A stretch of DNA of 64,000 bases from Croceicoccus bisphenolivorans. GTDB taxonomy: Bacteria > Pseudomonadota > Alphaproteobacteria > Sphingomonadales > Sphingomonadaceae. Shown here one piece after another: positions 52,463 to 61,543 of this stretch. Made by a program: the position numbers and the translations under genes. Every line of letters starts with the position of its first letter. Within the stretch, counting starts at the first letter, position 1. The notes beneath the pieces are model-generated. The model saw only the letters and a list, made by a program, of their open reading frames with translations. It was not told the DNA's origin and ran no database searches. The stretch lies in assembly GCF_001634625.1 (NCBI RefSeq), contig NZ_LRSE01000001.1:186001-250000 (forward strand), read 5' to 3'.

Positions 52463-53080
52463 TCAGTGCCCGCGATGCAATGGCAGGGCGATACGCCAGC
52501 GGATAGCAATCCCGCGCAAGACAAAGCCGCAACCAACGCCGATAAACGATGGCCATGGCGCGGGTAGCCCGATGCTGGTGCACGCGACAAACAGGATCGC
52601 GGCCACCAGTGCTGCCGTAACGTAAATCTCGTCTCTCAGCAGGATCGAGGGAACACCGGCGGTAATATCGCGAATGATCCCGCCTATGCAGGCAGTGGTG
52701 ACACCTGCGGCAACCGCCGGGATCGGATTGATGCCGTACTGCAGCGCCTTTGCCGCGCCGTAGACCGAGAAAGCGGCCAACCCGCCGGCATCGAGCCATT
52801 CCAGCGTGCGATCGGGCCACCACCGCAGCGGCACGGCCCAGACGAGGACGGCAACGATTGTGCACAGGATGACCGGTGTGGGATCGAACATCCAGAATAC
52901 CGGTGCGCCGATCAGAATGTCGCGCAGCGTTCCGCCTCCCGTCGCCGTGATCAGCGCAAAGAACCACGCCGCCACGAAATCGAGCCGCTTGCGAGCCGCA
53001 GCCAAAGCGCCGGATGCGGCAAAGACCGAGATGCCGACGACATTGATCCAGACCACGAGATTGACGAACGAAAGCTGCAT
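52463..53080 (-). CDS. TRIC-family (UPF0126) membrane protein, cation-channel type
   Basis: A 205-aa inner-membrane protein with about seven helices and two-fold repeat. Each half carries the TRIC glycine motif, GGGTLRDILIG and GGIIRDITAG. Bacterial homologues (YicG-like) are trimeric monovalent-cation channels. I favour the ATG at 53080 (MQLSFVNLVV); an upstream TTG at 53101 would add seven residues. No operon partner. Confidence 0.85.
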   Translation of the reverse strand: MQLSFVNLVVWINVVGISVFAASGALAAARKRLDFVAAWFFALITATGGGTLRDILIGAPVFWMFDPTPVILCTIVAVLVWAVPLRWWPDRTLEWLDAGGLAAFSVYGAAKALQYGINPIPAVAAGVTTACIGGIIRDITAGVPSILLRDEIYVTAALVAAILFVACTSIGLPAPWPSFIGVGCGFVLRGIAIRWRIALPLHRGH

Positions 53081-53197
53081 GGTTGCCCAATAGCCTCGCA
53101 ATTCCCGCCCGTCACCACGACAACCGCATCTTTGCGCCGCGACTCTGCACCCTGATCGGTCGGCAGCAAAAGTGACGCGGCAAGCGCAACGACTGGA

Positions 53198-54013
53198 CTA
53201 TCGAGACATCCCCACAACGGCTTGCGGCAGCTTGCCGGAATGCAAAGTCCGCTGCTTGCGATCGATGAACCAGATCTTGTCGGGGTGCAGCGGATCAATG
53301 TCGATCGCCTGACCGCGCGATGCGATGGAATAAGTGCCGACATGGCGCAGAACACCGCCCGCCACGGGAAGGGTCACGGCATAGAGTTCGGGCCGGTCGT
53401 GGCCGCTCAGATACAGGACGCCGTCATCGCCCCAGCTTCCGCCGGACACGCTGCTGGGCGCAAGCCGTTCGAGAACGCTGTCGGGCATGCCCCACATGCG
53501 GTCGATCCGGAAATCGTCGTCCATCCGCGCAAGAAACGTGTCGCGGTGGTTGCGCCCGACAGGCGTGCCGCGATCGTCGTAGTTGACGAAAACCGCCCAC
53601 CACGCTCCATCGTGACGGTCCATCACGGTCAGCGAACCGGGCTGCCCGCCAAGGCTTACCGAAGACTTGTGCGTCAGTGTCGCAAGATCGAATATCTCCA
53701 CCGTGCCAAGCTGCGGCAGGGCGGGATAGTTCGACGCTGCACAGACCAGCTCTTCACCGACGACCGTGCAGCTGTTGAGATGGGGAAACAGCTCCGGATC
53801 GCCGCGCCATTCGCCGGTCACCGCCTGATCGGAAAGGCGGATGCGGGTGATGACATTGTTGTCGATCGCATAGACGTTTTCGCCATCCGAAGCGACGCCC
53901 TGATCCGCCGCATCGGCATGGATCGTGAGGGTCACGGGGATATCCTCTGCCGCGCCCGGAACCGGTCCGAACGCGGCGAGAATGGCGGCAAGGGCTGCAA
54001 CGGGCCTTACCAC
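53198..54013 (-). CDS. Secreted beta-propeller-like protein coupled to a TonB receptor
   Basis: A 271-aa protein with a signal peptide (VAALAAILAAFGPVPGAAE) and repeating short strand units (VASDGENVYAIDNNVITRIRLSD, GTVEIFDLATLTHKSSVSLGGQPGSLTVMD, GDDGVLYLSGHDRPELYAVTL) that suggest a propeller. The start is GTG, overlapping the receptor stop, so translation is coupled. Such pairs of an extended TonB receptor and a propeller or phytase-like partner are common in sphingomonads; a role in binding or hydrolysing a (possibly phosphorylated) ligand is inference. Confidence 0.7.
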   Translation of the reverse strand: MVRPVAALAAILAAFGPVPGAAEDIPVTLTIHADAADQGVASDGENVYAIDNNVITRIRLSDQAVTGEWRGDPELFPHLNSCTVVGEELVCAASNYPALPQLGTVEIFDLATLTHKSSVSLGGQPGSLTVMDRHDGAWWAVFVNYDDRGTPVGRNHRDTFLARMDDDFRIDRMWGMPDSVLERLAPSSVSGGSWGDDGVLYLSGHDRPELYAVTLPVAGGVLRHVGTYSIASRGQAIDIDPLHPDKIWFIDRKQRTLHSGKLPQAVVGMSR

Positions 54014-56505
54014 TGGAACGATGCCCCGGCCCAGAACACGCGGCCGTAACGTTCGCGCTGGATCACCCAGTCGCGGTTGTAACCCTGATACTGGCGGGTC
54101 GGCTCGTCGGTCAGGTTCTGTCCCTGCGCAAAGACGGTGAAGTGATCGCCCATGGCCAGCGAAATCTTGGCGTCCAGCCGCCGCAGGTTGTCGTTGAACT
54201 GGTCGTCGATCGGATCGCCGGCAACGCCGATCAACGCGCGGCCGGTGTGATGGTAGGCCAGCGATGCCTCCACCGGGCCGTACTGGTAGAACAGCTGCGC
54301 ACCCCAGAGCAGTTCGGACTGTTCGGGGAACTGCGTGCTGTCACGCCCCGGAACGCGAAGCAGGCCGTCCGTCACGGTGACATTGGCTGCCGCGCCCAGC
54401 CCCGACAGGGCACCGGGCAGGAACGTGAACTGCTGCTGCCACGCCAGTTCCAGACCGACGATCTCGCCGCTGCTGGCGTTTGCGGGCTGGTTCACCGTCA
54501 GCGTGTCGTAAGTCACACCGTTGAACGTGGCATCGCTGATTTCGGTGCTGCTGCCGAAGATCGGGTTGTCGATCCACTTGGCAAAGACGCCCGCCGAAAG
54601 CAGGCCGCCGCGCGCGAAGTAGTATTCGAACGTCATGTCCAGCGATTCGGCGCGATAGGGCTTGAGGTTCGGGTTGCCGACCGACAGGATCTCGTCTTCG
54701 GCATCGAACGAGCCGCCGGGCTGAAGGCTGGAATAGGCAGGCCGCCCGACACTGCGCGAATAGGCAAGCCGTACGGTCACGTCGTCGGACGGCTTGATGC
54801 GCAGAATCGCGGTGGGCAGCACGTCAGTATAGTCGTTGCTGTCGGTCACTTCGACGAAAGTGCCGTCACTGTCGACATAGCCGGTGATGTCGAGCTTCGT
54901 ATGCTCGACCCGCACACCCGCCGTCAGCGCGACGCTTTCCGAAAAGGCGAAGTCGGCCATCGCGTAGGCGGCGTAGACATCTTCCTCCAGCGAGAAGTCG
55001 GCATCGTCCGGCCCGATTTGCGAACCGTTCTGCACGAACAGCGGGCCCGACAGGTTGGCTTCGGTAAAGGCGCGGATCAGGTCCGCATCGATGACCGGCG
55101 CGATCACGTAGCCATGGTCGGCATCGGGATAGACCGTGACATTGTCGCCGGAAAGTCCGTCAAGCGTGAAGCGATCCGGCGCTGCGTTGCGCGTGTAGCT
55201 CAGCGATTCGTCGATGAACGACTTGTCGGCCAACCGCGCATTCACGCCCAGCTTGGCAAAGCCCCAATCGCCATCGTAGCGAAGGTCGCTGCGGAACTGC
55301 CAGATGTCTTCCTCACCGAACTCGTCCTGTACGGCATAGCTGCGGAAACCCATGTCGGCGGGTTCCAGCGGGCCGTTCACCGGTGTCACCGTGTAGAGCA
55401 GGTCGGTGAAATCGAACGTCACGTCGCCCGGATTGCCGCGGAATTGCCAGACTTCGTTCGGCTCAATCACCTCGTTATGGGTACGCGCACCGCCATAAGC
55501 CAGCGTCCAGTCGCCGAACGTCGTTTCGCCGCCAAGCATGCCGGTCAGTACCGACTTTTCCTTGTATTCCAGGCGCAAGTCGGAACGCTGCTCGGTATCG
55601 TCCGAGATGCCGGTCACGCCGTTGGCATCGAACACGGCCCCGTCTGAAAAATCGAGCCGGAAACGCTGGCGATATTCGTCTTCGGTAAAGCGCGAATAGA
55701 ACCCGCGCAGGTAAAGCTCGGTATTGCCGGTGCGGAAATCGAGCGAGCCCGACAGGCCGATCCGCTCTCGCGAGAGGCTGTAATCGGTATACTTGATGTT
55801 CGTCGGCATGCCGCCGCGCGCTGCTTCCTCAACCGGGAACCAGTCATCGGGATAGAGGCCGTTGCTGGTAAAGGTACGGTCGGAATAGCTGCCGCCGATG
55901 AGGATGGCGAACTGTTCGTCATCGCCGAACCGGCCGCCGACGCTGATGTCGGCCTGAACCGGATGGTCATCCTTGTTCAGCTGCTGAAAGCCCACTTGCG
56001 CGCTGCCCGACAGGACAAATGGCTCGGCAAAGTCGAATGCCGTCTGCGGCACGAGGTTGACGGTGCCGCCGATGCCCTGCCCGGACAGATCGGGCGTACG
56101 CACTTTCGTCACTTCGACGCGGCTGAGCAACTGGCCGGAAATGATGTCGAGCGGCAGGGCACGCGTGCCGCCATCGGGGTTGCCGATCTCGAACCCGTTC
56201 AGCGTGTATCCGTTGAGATCCGACGGTATGCCGCGGATCGCGACATAGCGGCCCTCACCCTGATCGTACTGAACGCCCACGCCGGGCAGGCGTTCGATCA
56301 CTTCGGCGACGTTGCGGTCTGGCAAACGGCCGATCTCGTCGGCAGAGGCGACATCGACGATGCCGAGTGCGTCGCGCTTTTCATCGATTGCGCGGATCTG
56401 CTGGGCGCGCTGACCGCTGACGACGATCTCGTCAGCATGGGCCACAGTGCCGGTCATGCAGGCAATCGCGGCGAGAGAACTGACGAGCTTGTATTCGTAC
56501 TTCAT
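54007..56505 (-). CDS. TonB-dependent receptor, TonB-Xanth-Caul type
   Basis: An 832-aa receptor: signal peptide (VSSLAAIACMTGTVAHA), TonB box DEIVVSGQR, and a plug with ASADEIGRLPDRNVAEVIERLPGVGVQYDQGEGRYVAIRGI-like signature of the Xanthomonas/Caulobacter class. The barrel ends in GRVFWAGASFQW. A hairpin covers its ribosome site, and a weak Pho-box-like sequence lies further upstream. It is co-transcribed with the secreted propeller-like protein and lies next to an exported phosphatase/nuclease-family gene, pointing to phosphorus-related uptake as one hypothesis. Confidence 0.92.
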   Translation of the reverse strand: MKYEYKLVSSLAAIACMTGTVAHADEIVVSGQRAQQIRAIDEKRDALGIVDVASADEIGRLPDRNVAEVIERLPGVGVQYDQGEGRYVAIRGIPSDLNGYTLNGFEIGNPDGGTRALPLDIISGQLLSRVEVTKVRTPDLSGQGIGGTVNLVPQTAFDFAEPFVLSGSAQVGFQQLNKDDHPVQADISVGGRFGDDEQFAILIGGSYSDRTFTSNGLYPDDWFPVEEAARGGMPTNIKYTDYSLSRERIGLSGSLDFRTGNTELYLRGFYSRFTEDEYRQRFRLDFSDGAVFDANGVTGISDDTEQRSDLRLEYKEKSVLTGMLGGETTFGDWTLAYGGARTHNEVIEPNEVWQFRGNPGDVTFDFTDLLYTVTPVNGPLEPADMGFRSYAVQDEFGEEDIWQFRSDLRYDGDWGFAKLGVNARLADKSFIDESLSYTRNAAPDRFTLDGLSGDNVTVYPDADHGYVIAPVIDADLIRAFTEANLSGPLFVQNGSQIGPDDADFSLEEDVYAAYAMADFAFSESVALTAGVRVEHTKLDITGYVDSDGTFVEVTDSNDYTDVLPTAILRIKPSDDVTVRLAYSRSVGRPAYSSLQPGGSFDAEDEILSVGNPNLKPYRAESLDMTFEYYFARGGLLSAGVFAKWIDNPIFGSSTEISDATFNGVTYDTLTVNQPANASSGEIVGLELAWQQQFTFLPGALSGLGAAANVTVTDGLLRVPGRDSTQFPEQSELLWGAQLFYQYGPVEASLAYHHTGRALIGVAGDPIDDQFNDNLRRLDAKISLAMGDHFTVFAQGQNLTDEPTRQYQGYNRDWVIQRERYGRVFWAGASFQW

Positions 56506-56511
56506 GAAAGA

Positions 56512-56531
56512 CCCCCATTTGTTTGTGGGGG
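56512..56531 (-). promoter_or_regulatory. Hairpin occluding the TonB receptor ribosome site
   Basis: On the minus strand CCCCCA pairs with TGGGGG (6 bp, 8-nt loop); the 3' arm is the only Shine-Dalgarno-like sequence, 6 nt from the ATG. Translation may thus be controlled by opening of the stem. Confidence 0.5.
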
Positions 56532-56638
56532 CAACTAGGGCGGCTCCGTTGCATGGCGATGGCGGATCGAAGAATCTGAAATGACAGTTGCCTGCGGTTC
56601 GTCACACAGATGTCAGAGTTATACCTGCCCCGTGGTGC

Positions 56639-57664
56639 TCAGCTTGCGCCGCCCATGCGTTTGAAGGCGATGGAATAGCCGAAATGGTCGGACAGTGGCT
56701 CGCCGTCCGCCTCCGATCCGAACGGAATGTCGGCGGCGACCGCGCGGTATTCCGCGCCGCTACCCTGAAATACATAGTGCATGTCGCGCGCGCGTTCGAC
56801 GACATGGCGCGCATCGCCGGATTTCGGCCCGTCCACCACACCTTGCCGAAGGAGGTTTCGCAAGGCATCGACCGGCTGCCCGCCGCCGTTGAGGCCCGCC
56901 AGCACCGGCGGCAGCAGCGCCAGTCGCTCCGGCCTCTGGCCAAGGTTGAAATCACCGGCAAGGATCAGCGGCTCCGCACGGTCCCAATGGGTATCGAGAA
57001 ACGAACCGAGGAAGGCGACCTGCCTGCCATAGGCCTGCGTCGTTTCCACTTCCGGAGCCATCGATGCGCCCTTGCTGTTCAGGTGCGTGGTCGCGATCGC
57101 GACAGTGCCCTTCCCCGGAACGCGAACCCGAACGAGTATCACGCCCTTGGCTGCAAGGCAGTCGTATCCGGCGCAGGCATCTTCGGGAAACGCAGCGCGG
57201 CTGACCTGTTCGATCGGCAGGTCGCTTAGGATCATCAGACCGCTGTCGATCTGCTTGCCCTGCGTTTCGCCGATCATCCAGTTACGGTCTATCGTTCCGG
57301 CAGGGGGCGTGACATGATCTTCGCCCACCACCTGATAACGATAGCCAGCGCGATCGCCGATAGCTTTCGCGTCGGGCGTGAACGCTTCCTGCAGGACGAC
57401 GATGGACGGCTGGGTCCCGCGCTGCCGCATCCATGCAAGGCGGTCACCGATACGTGCGAGAGCCTGTGGGCGGCCACTCGCGACCGGCCAGGGCAAGCCC
57501 TTCACGTTATAGGTTAGAACAGTAAAATCCGCCTCATTCGCACCGATCGTTCCGGCCTGCGCTGATGGCAGCGCCGGCTGTGGCTGGGCCAGCGAGACCC
57601 CTGCGAAAATCAGCGATCCGGCGCCCAGCAAGGCGAGACGCGGCTTTTGAGCCAGAATGCGCAT
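56639..57664 (-). CDS. Exported endonuclease/exonuclease/phosphatase-family protein
   Basis: A 341-aa protein with a signal peptide (LALLGAGSLIFAGVSLAQ) and the EEP fold: metal Glu in VVLQEAF, catalytic His in TTHLNS, Asp/Asn in AGDFNLG, and late DHFGY His. Exported members include sphingomyelinase-type phosphodiesterases and nucleases. The ATG 57664 (MRILAQ) has GGGGG upstream; a GTG 12 nt earlier is possible. It ends 134 nt from the start of the TonB receptor gene on the same strand. Substrate unknown, phosphodiester likely. Confidence 0.8.
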   Translation of the reverse strand: MRILAQKPRLALLGAGSLIFAGVSLAQPQPALPSAQAGTIGANEADFTVLTYNVKGLPWPVASGRPQALARIGDRLAWMRQRGTQPSIVVLQEAFTPDAKAIGDRAGYRYQVVGEDHVTPPAGTIDRNWMIGETQGKQIDSGLMILSDLPIEQVSRAAFPEDACAGYDCLAAKGVILVRVRVPGKGTVAIATTHLNSKGASMAPEVETTQAYGRQVAFLGSFLDTHWDRAEPLILAGDFNLGQRPERLALLPPVLAGLNGGGQPVDALRNLLRQGVVDGPKSGDARHVVERARDMHYVFQGSGAEYRAVAADIPFGSEADGEPLSDHFGYSIAFKRMGGAS

Positions 57665-57839
57665 CGATGCCCCCACGAATGCGTTGCTTTCCTACGCAGG
57701 TGATGCGGCGGAAAAGCTGCAGTTTCGCGCGATTTCGGCGGCAGCGGCATTGCAGGCGTCGATTGTCTGTCAACGCGGCGCAATACTGGTGTCACGCGGT
57801 GGCCATGATTGGTTTGACAACCAGTGGCAGAGGCGCGTG

Positions 57840-59015
57840 TCAGGCAGCGTGGCGCTGGCGGCATCGTGTTTCGTAGAGCGCGAACAGCTCTTCGAAATGA
57901 CGGTCCATCGTGCGCACGTCTTCTGCGGCCCGTGCCGATCGCACGCGCGTCGGTTCGAGGAGGCCCCGATCCAGCACCTTGCGCAACCTTCGCGTCAGGG
58001 CTGCGCGATTGCCGGATTTGTAGCTCCAGCCCACGCCACCTGCCGCCTGGTCCGTCATGCCGCCGCGATCGGGCACGATCATCGGCAGGCCGCTGGCTCG
58101 CGCCTCCGCACCGACCATACCGAAGCTCTCACTCTCGCTACCGTGCACCATGCAATCCGCGCTTGCCAGCAGGCGCGCCATTGCCGCACGGTCGCGCGTG
58201 GGCCGCAGCAGGCGGATGTGCGGATTGCCCGCGATCGCCTTTTCGATACGCGGGGTATCGCGCCCCTCGCCGATGATGACCATGCCGACATCGTGGCCAT
58301 AGCCGACCGCGGTCACCGCCTCGACAATCATCGGCCAGCGTTTTTCCGGCGAATGGCGGCCCACGCCCACGAACAGCGTCGCGTCTTCACCCAGCCCGCA
58401 ATCGGCCAGCATTTCCGCGCGGAACGCCATGTCGCGCAATTGCGGAGAGAACACGCCGGGCTCCACGCCCATCGGCTGGATCACCACGTTGGGTACGCCG
58501 CCGTCCGCCGTGCGCGTCGCAAGTTCGTTGTTCGCGCAGACGATGAAATCGTATTGCGATCCCAGCCTGCGGAGTCTGCGCCAGAACCAGTCGAACCCGC
58601 GATCGATCGATTGCTGGTCCATCACCTTGCCCAGCCAGCGATAGGGATAAGTGGCAAAGACATCGAGATGCATGATCAGCGCGCGCGGCGCGCGGCCCGG
58701 CCAGTTGGCAACCTTGTCCGCGCTGCTCCACGGCGTGCCGCATTCCACGAAATCGGGCGCAAGTGCATCCAGCGCCGCATGAAGCTGCGGCTCGCTGTGG
58801 AAATAGCGGTAGCGCGGATCGAGCGGGAATGTCGGGCTGGGCAAGGAACGAATCCACCCCGAAGGCGCGACCTGTTCCATCGTGTCGCTTTCGCCCGGAA
58901 CCAACGCGACGAGTTCGTGCCCCATGCGACCGGCAGCCTGCAGCTTGCGGTCGATATAAGTCCTGACCCCGCCGCCGCGCGGCGCGTAGAACGCACTGAC
59001 ATCAACGATCCGCAT
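57840..59015 (-). CDS. GT4-type glycosyltransferase
   Basis: A 391-aa GT-B fold enzyme: N-terminal VDVSAFYAPRGGGVRTYI, a mid VGVGRHSPEKRW donor-domain start, and the EX7E-type region SESESFGMVGAEARASGLP. The start ATG 59015 (MRIVDVSAF) has GGAAGGG upstream and lies 14 nt inside the preceding membrane-protein gene. It transfers an activated sugar to a lipid or glycan in the cytoplasm. With the adjoining membrane protein and GT2 gene it suggests a glycolipid or surface-glycan locus. Confidence 0.86.
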   Translation of the reverse strand: MRIVDVSAFYAPRGGGVRTYIDRKLQAAGRMGHELVALVPGESDTMEQVAPSGWIRSLPSPTFPLDPRYRYFHSEPQLHAALDALAPDFVECGTPWSSADKVANWPGRAPRALIMHLDVFATYPYRWLGKVMDQQSIDRGFDWFWRRLRRLGSQYDFIVCANNELATRTADGGVPNVVIQPMGVEPGVFSPQLRDMAFRAEMLADCGLGEDATLFVGVGRHSPEKRWPMIVEAVTAVGYGHDVGMVIIGEGRDTPRIEKAIAGNPHIRLLRPTRDRAAMARLLASADCMVHGSESESFGMVGAEARASGLPMIVPDRGGMTDQAAGGVGWSYKSGNRAALTRRLRKVLDRGLLEPTRVRSARAAEDVRTMDRHFEELFALYETRCRQRHAA

Positions 59016-59985
59016 CGTCGTTCCCTTCCTTTTCGACCAGCGCATAGATCGACGTACCGGCAGCCACGACCAGGTGCGCGACGAGCACAAGCCCTGCCAC
59101 CAGCGCCATCAGGGCGCTGATCGTCGTTTCACCGCCGACGAAAAATATCGCGATGCTGGCAAAGACGATTTCCTTGTTCGCCACGAACGGCAAGCGCGTG
59201 ACAAGCTGGCGCAGCAGCGACAGCAGCACCCACCACAGCAAGGCGACTTGCGGCAGCGCAAGATGCCACATCAACGCCAGCACACCTATGCCCGCCACGA
59301 TGCGCAGGGTATGCATGGCGAGCACGAAGACCAGCTCGTCCTTCGGCAGGCTGAGCACGCGGCGGCGCAGCGCGAGCACGAGGATCGAGCTGACCGCCAT
59401 GAACAGCACCGAAAAGCCCAGAGTGCGCTGGCTGAGATCAAGATCGAGCCCGCTGGCAAGGCCGTAGAACAGCGGGAAACCGACAGCCATCATCAGCAGC
59501 GTGATCGCGTTGCCCGCCATCGCCGACAGGATGGCGACATCCTTGATCGCACCGAACGGGGCCGCGGTCAGCTGCCCATGGCGGCGCGCCCAGCTGTAGA
59601 AATAGACCTCACCCAGATAGCCGAGGATCAGTTCGTTGGAGACCTTCTTGCGCAGCAACGGAACGATGCCGTTTGCCGGCAATTTCCAAAGGCGACGGAA
59701 GATCAGCCACTCACTGGCGGGGCCGAGCAGGTAATAGACTACGAAAGCAAGCCAAAAGGCAGGCGACGAAGGCACGAGATCGGCAAGCGTGGCATAGTCA
59801 ATGTCCCGCCACTGCGCCAGCGCGGCCACCAGAACCGCGATGGAGATGAGCGAACCCAACCACCGCGCCCAGTCGCGCCTTCCCCTCTTCACCAGTTCGT
59901 TTGCGCTCATCACCGGATCGCCTTTGGCGGCGAATGACGGCAGGACAGGCGCGGAACCAATCGGTTCCTGAGCAGTCGTTTTCAC
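59002..59985 (-). CDS. Polytopic membrane protein, flippase-like
   Basis: A 327-aa protein with about eight hydrophobic helices (first at about 43-60, LISIAVLVAALA). The pattern resembles the lysyl-phosphatidylglycerol synthase/UPF0104 flippase-like membrane domain, though I cannot confirm the family. The start is GTG at 59985; an ATG at 59910 (MSANELVKRG) is a good alternative that removes a 25-residue non-hydrophobic lead. It overlaps the GT4 gene by 14 nt, so the two probably cooperate in moving or building a lipid-linked sugar. Confidence 0.65.
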   Translation of the reverse strand: MKTTAQEPIGSAPVLPSFAAKGDPVMSANELVKRGRRDWARWLGSLISIAVLVAALAQWRDIDYATLADLVPSSPAFWLAFVVYYLLGPASEWLIFRRLWKLPANGIVPLLRKKVSNELILGYLGEVYFYSWARRHGQLTAAPFGAIKDVAILSAMAGNAITLLMMAVGFPLFYGLASGLDLDLSQRTLGFSVLFMAVSSILVLALRRRVLSLPKDELVFVLAMHTLRIVAGIGVLALMWHLALPQVALLWWVLLSLLRQLVTRLPFVANKEIVFASIAIFFVGGETTISALMALVAGLVLVAHLVVAAGTSIYALVEKEGNDDADR

Positions 59986-60200
59986 GGGTACGAGAACCTT
60001 TTACCCCTTCGATCCTGCCTAGCCCTTGGCTTGCTCTGATGACGGCATTGCGACTGCGTTACGGCGATGTTTCACTTTCCCCAATCTTATGTTTTGCCGG
60101 AAGTTACGCGACGAAGGCGGTTGTCACCGTTTGGTCCTGCAGTTGACGCAAACCGCTGCCATCAGGCGGCCTGTCAACACCGCAACGAACTGCAAGGGCC

Positions 60201-60992
60201 ATGCGCTGGACTGTCGTCATACCTGTCTTCAACGAACGCGATTTCCTGCCTGCCACGCTGGATTCGCTGGCTCGGCAGACCACTTCATTCCAGCTGCTGA
60301 TCGTCGACAATGGGTCGACCGATGGGTGCATGGATGACGCAAGGGAAATCGTCGCCCGCCAGGGGATGACTGCCCGGTTCCTGCATGAACCGATGCCGGG
60401 GCAAGTCCACGCATTGAAGCGTGGGATCGATCAGGCCGACAGCGAACTGATCGCGATCTGCGATGCCGACACTTACTATCCGCCGGATTATCTGCAACAG
60501 GCGGAAAGGCTGTTCGATGCAGGCGGCCAGACCTGCGTTGCGGCTGCCGCTCTTTTGCTGCCAGAACCCGGCAATCGCTGGCGCACCCAGCGTGCCATCT
60601 GGCACAAGTACGGCGCACTGCGCCTGATGCCGCGCCAGAACCACACCAGCGGCGCGGCGCAATGCTTCCGACTACAGGCGCTGCGCGCAGCAGGCGGATA
60701 CGATCCGCAGATCTGGCCCTACGTCCTGAAAGATCACGAACTGATGCACCGCGTGCTGATGCTGGGCACACAGGCCTGCTCCAAAACCTTCTGGTGCGTG
60801 TCATCCGACCGCCGGACCAGTCGCCGCAACGTGCGTTGGACGCTGGCAGAGCGGTTGGCATACCACCTCATCCCGTTTTCCCGGAAGAGCTGGTTTTTCA
60901 GCGACTTCCTGGCCCCGCGTTTTGCCGCACGGGCCTTGGGAGACACGGTCCTGCGGCAGCGAGACTGGGAAGCCACGGAAGTCCCCACATGA
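60201..60992 (+). CDS. Family 2 glycosyltransferase
   Basis: A 263-aa GT-A enzyme: nucleotide-binding start WTVVIPVFNERDFLPATLDSL, DNGSTDG, and the metal-binding DxD as ICDADTYYP. The C-terminal third is basic (SSDRRTSRRNVRWTLAERL). First gene of a rightward operon in which each gene is coupled to the next by an overlap. Likely adds sugar to a lipid or glycan at the cytoplasmic face. Confidence 0.86.
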   Translation: MRWTVVIPVFNERDFLPATLDSLARQTTSFQLLIVDNGSTDGCMDDAREIVARQGMTARFLHEPMPGQVHALKRGIDQADSELIAICDADTYYPPDYLQQAERLFDAGGQTCVAAAALLLPEPGNRWRTQRAIWHKYGALRLMPRQNHTSGAAQCFRLQALRAAGGYDPQIWPYVLKDHELMHRVLMLGTQACSKTFWCVSSDRRTSRRNVRWTLAERLAYHLIPFSRKSWFFSDFLAPRFAARALGDTVLRQRDWEATEVPT

Positions 60993-61543
60993 ACCAATTT
61001 CACAAACTGTCCGCCATTGCGCTGGTCACGGCCGGCCTTGTCGCCACTGCTGCCGATGCCGCGCCGCCCTACCCCGTGCCCCCGCGCGAGGAACGGGGCC
61101 GCGCCAATGCTGATTGCCGCAAGGGCGAAGCCGGCCCCGCCATCCGGATGGACGTAAAAGGCCTGAAGGACCGCACCGGGCAGCTGCAGGTCGAACTCTA
61201 TCCACCCCATGACAAGGATTTCCTTGCCGCCGACAAGAAGCTGATCGCCGAGGGCAAACCGTTCAAGCGGGTGCGCTACAAGATACAGGCGAGCGGCGAT
61301 CCGGTGGTATGCATCCGCGCGCCGGAGGCAGGCCGCTATGCCATCGTCGTCCTCCACGACCGCGACGGTAACGGCAAATTCGGTTATCTGCGCGACGGCG
61401 TTGCCTTTCCCGGCGATCCCGATGTCGTTCGATCAAAACCCAAGGCGGCTGCGGCCAGCGTGACAATCGCTGACCGGACGGTGCTGCGCGAAACCGTGAC
61501 GATGCAATATCTGCGCGGTCTGGAATTCAAGCCGATACGATAA
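60989..61543 (+). CDS. DUF2141-domain exported protein
   Basis: A 184-aa protein with a signal peptide (KLSAIALVTAGLVATAADAA) and a DUF2141-type beta domain: DVKGLKDRTGQLQVELYPP, CIRAPEAGRYAIVVLHDRDGNGKFGY. Its ATG overlaps the GT2 stop (ATGA); a longer upstream frame is within the GT2 gene and is rejected. Function of the family is unknown; periplasmic or outer-membrane location is likely. Confidence 0.82.
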   Translation: MNQFHKLSAIALVTAGLVATAADAAPPYPVPPREERGRANADCRKGEAGPAIRMDVKGLKDRTGQLQVELYPPHDKDFLAADKKLIAEGKPFKRVRYKIQASGDPVVCIRAPEAGRYAIVVLHDRDGNGKFGYLRDGVAFPGDPDVVRSKPKAAAASVTIADRTVLRETVTMQYLRGLEFKPIR

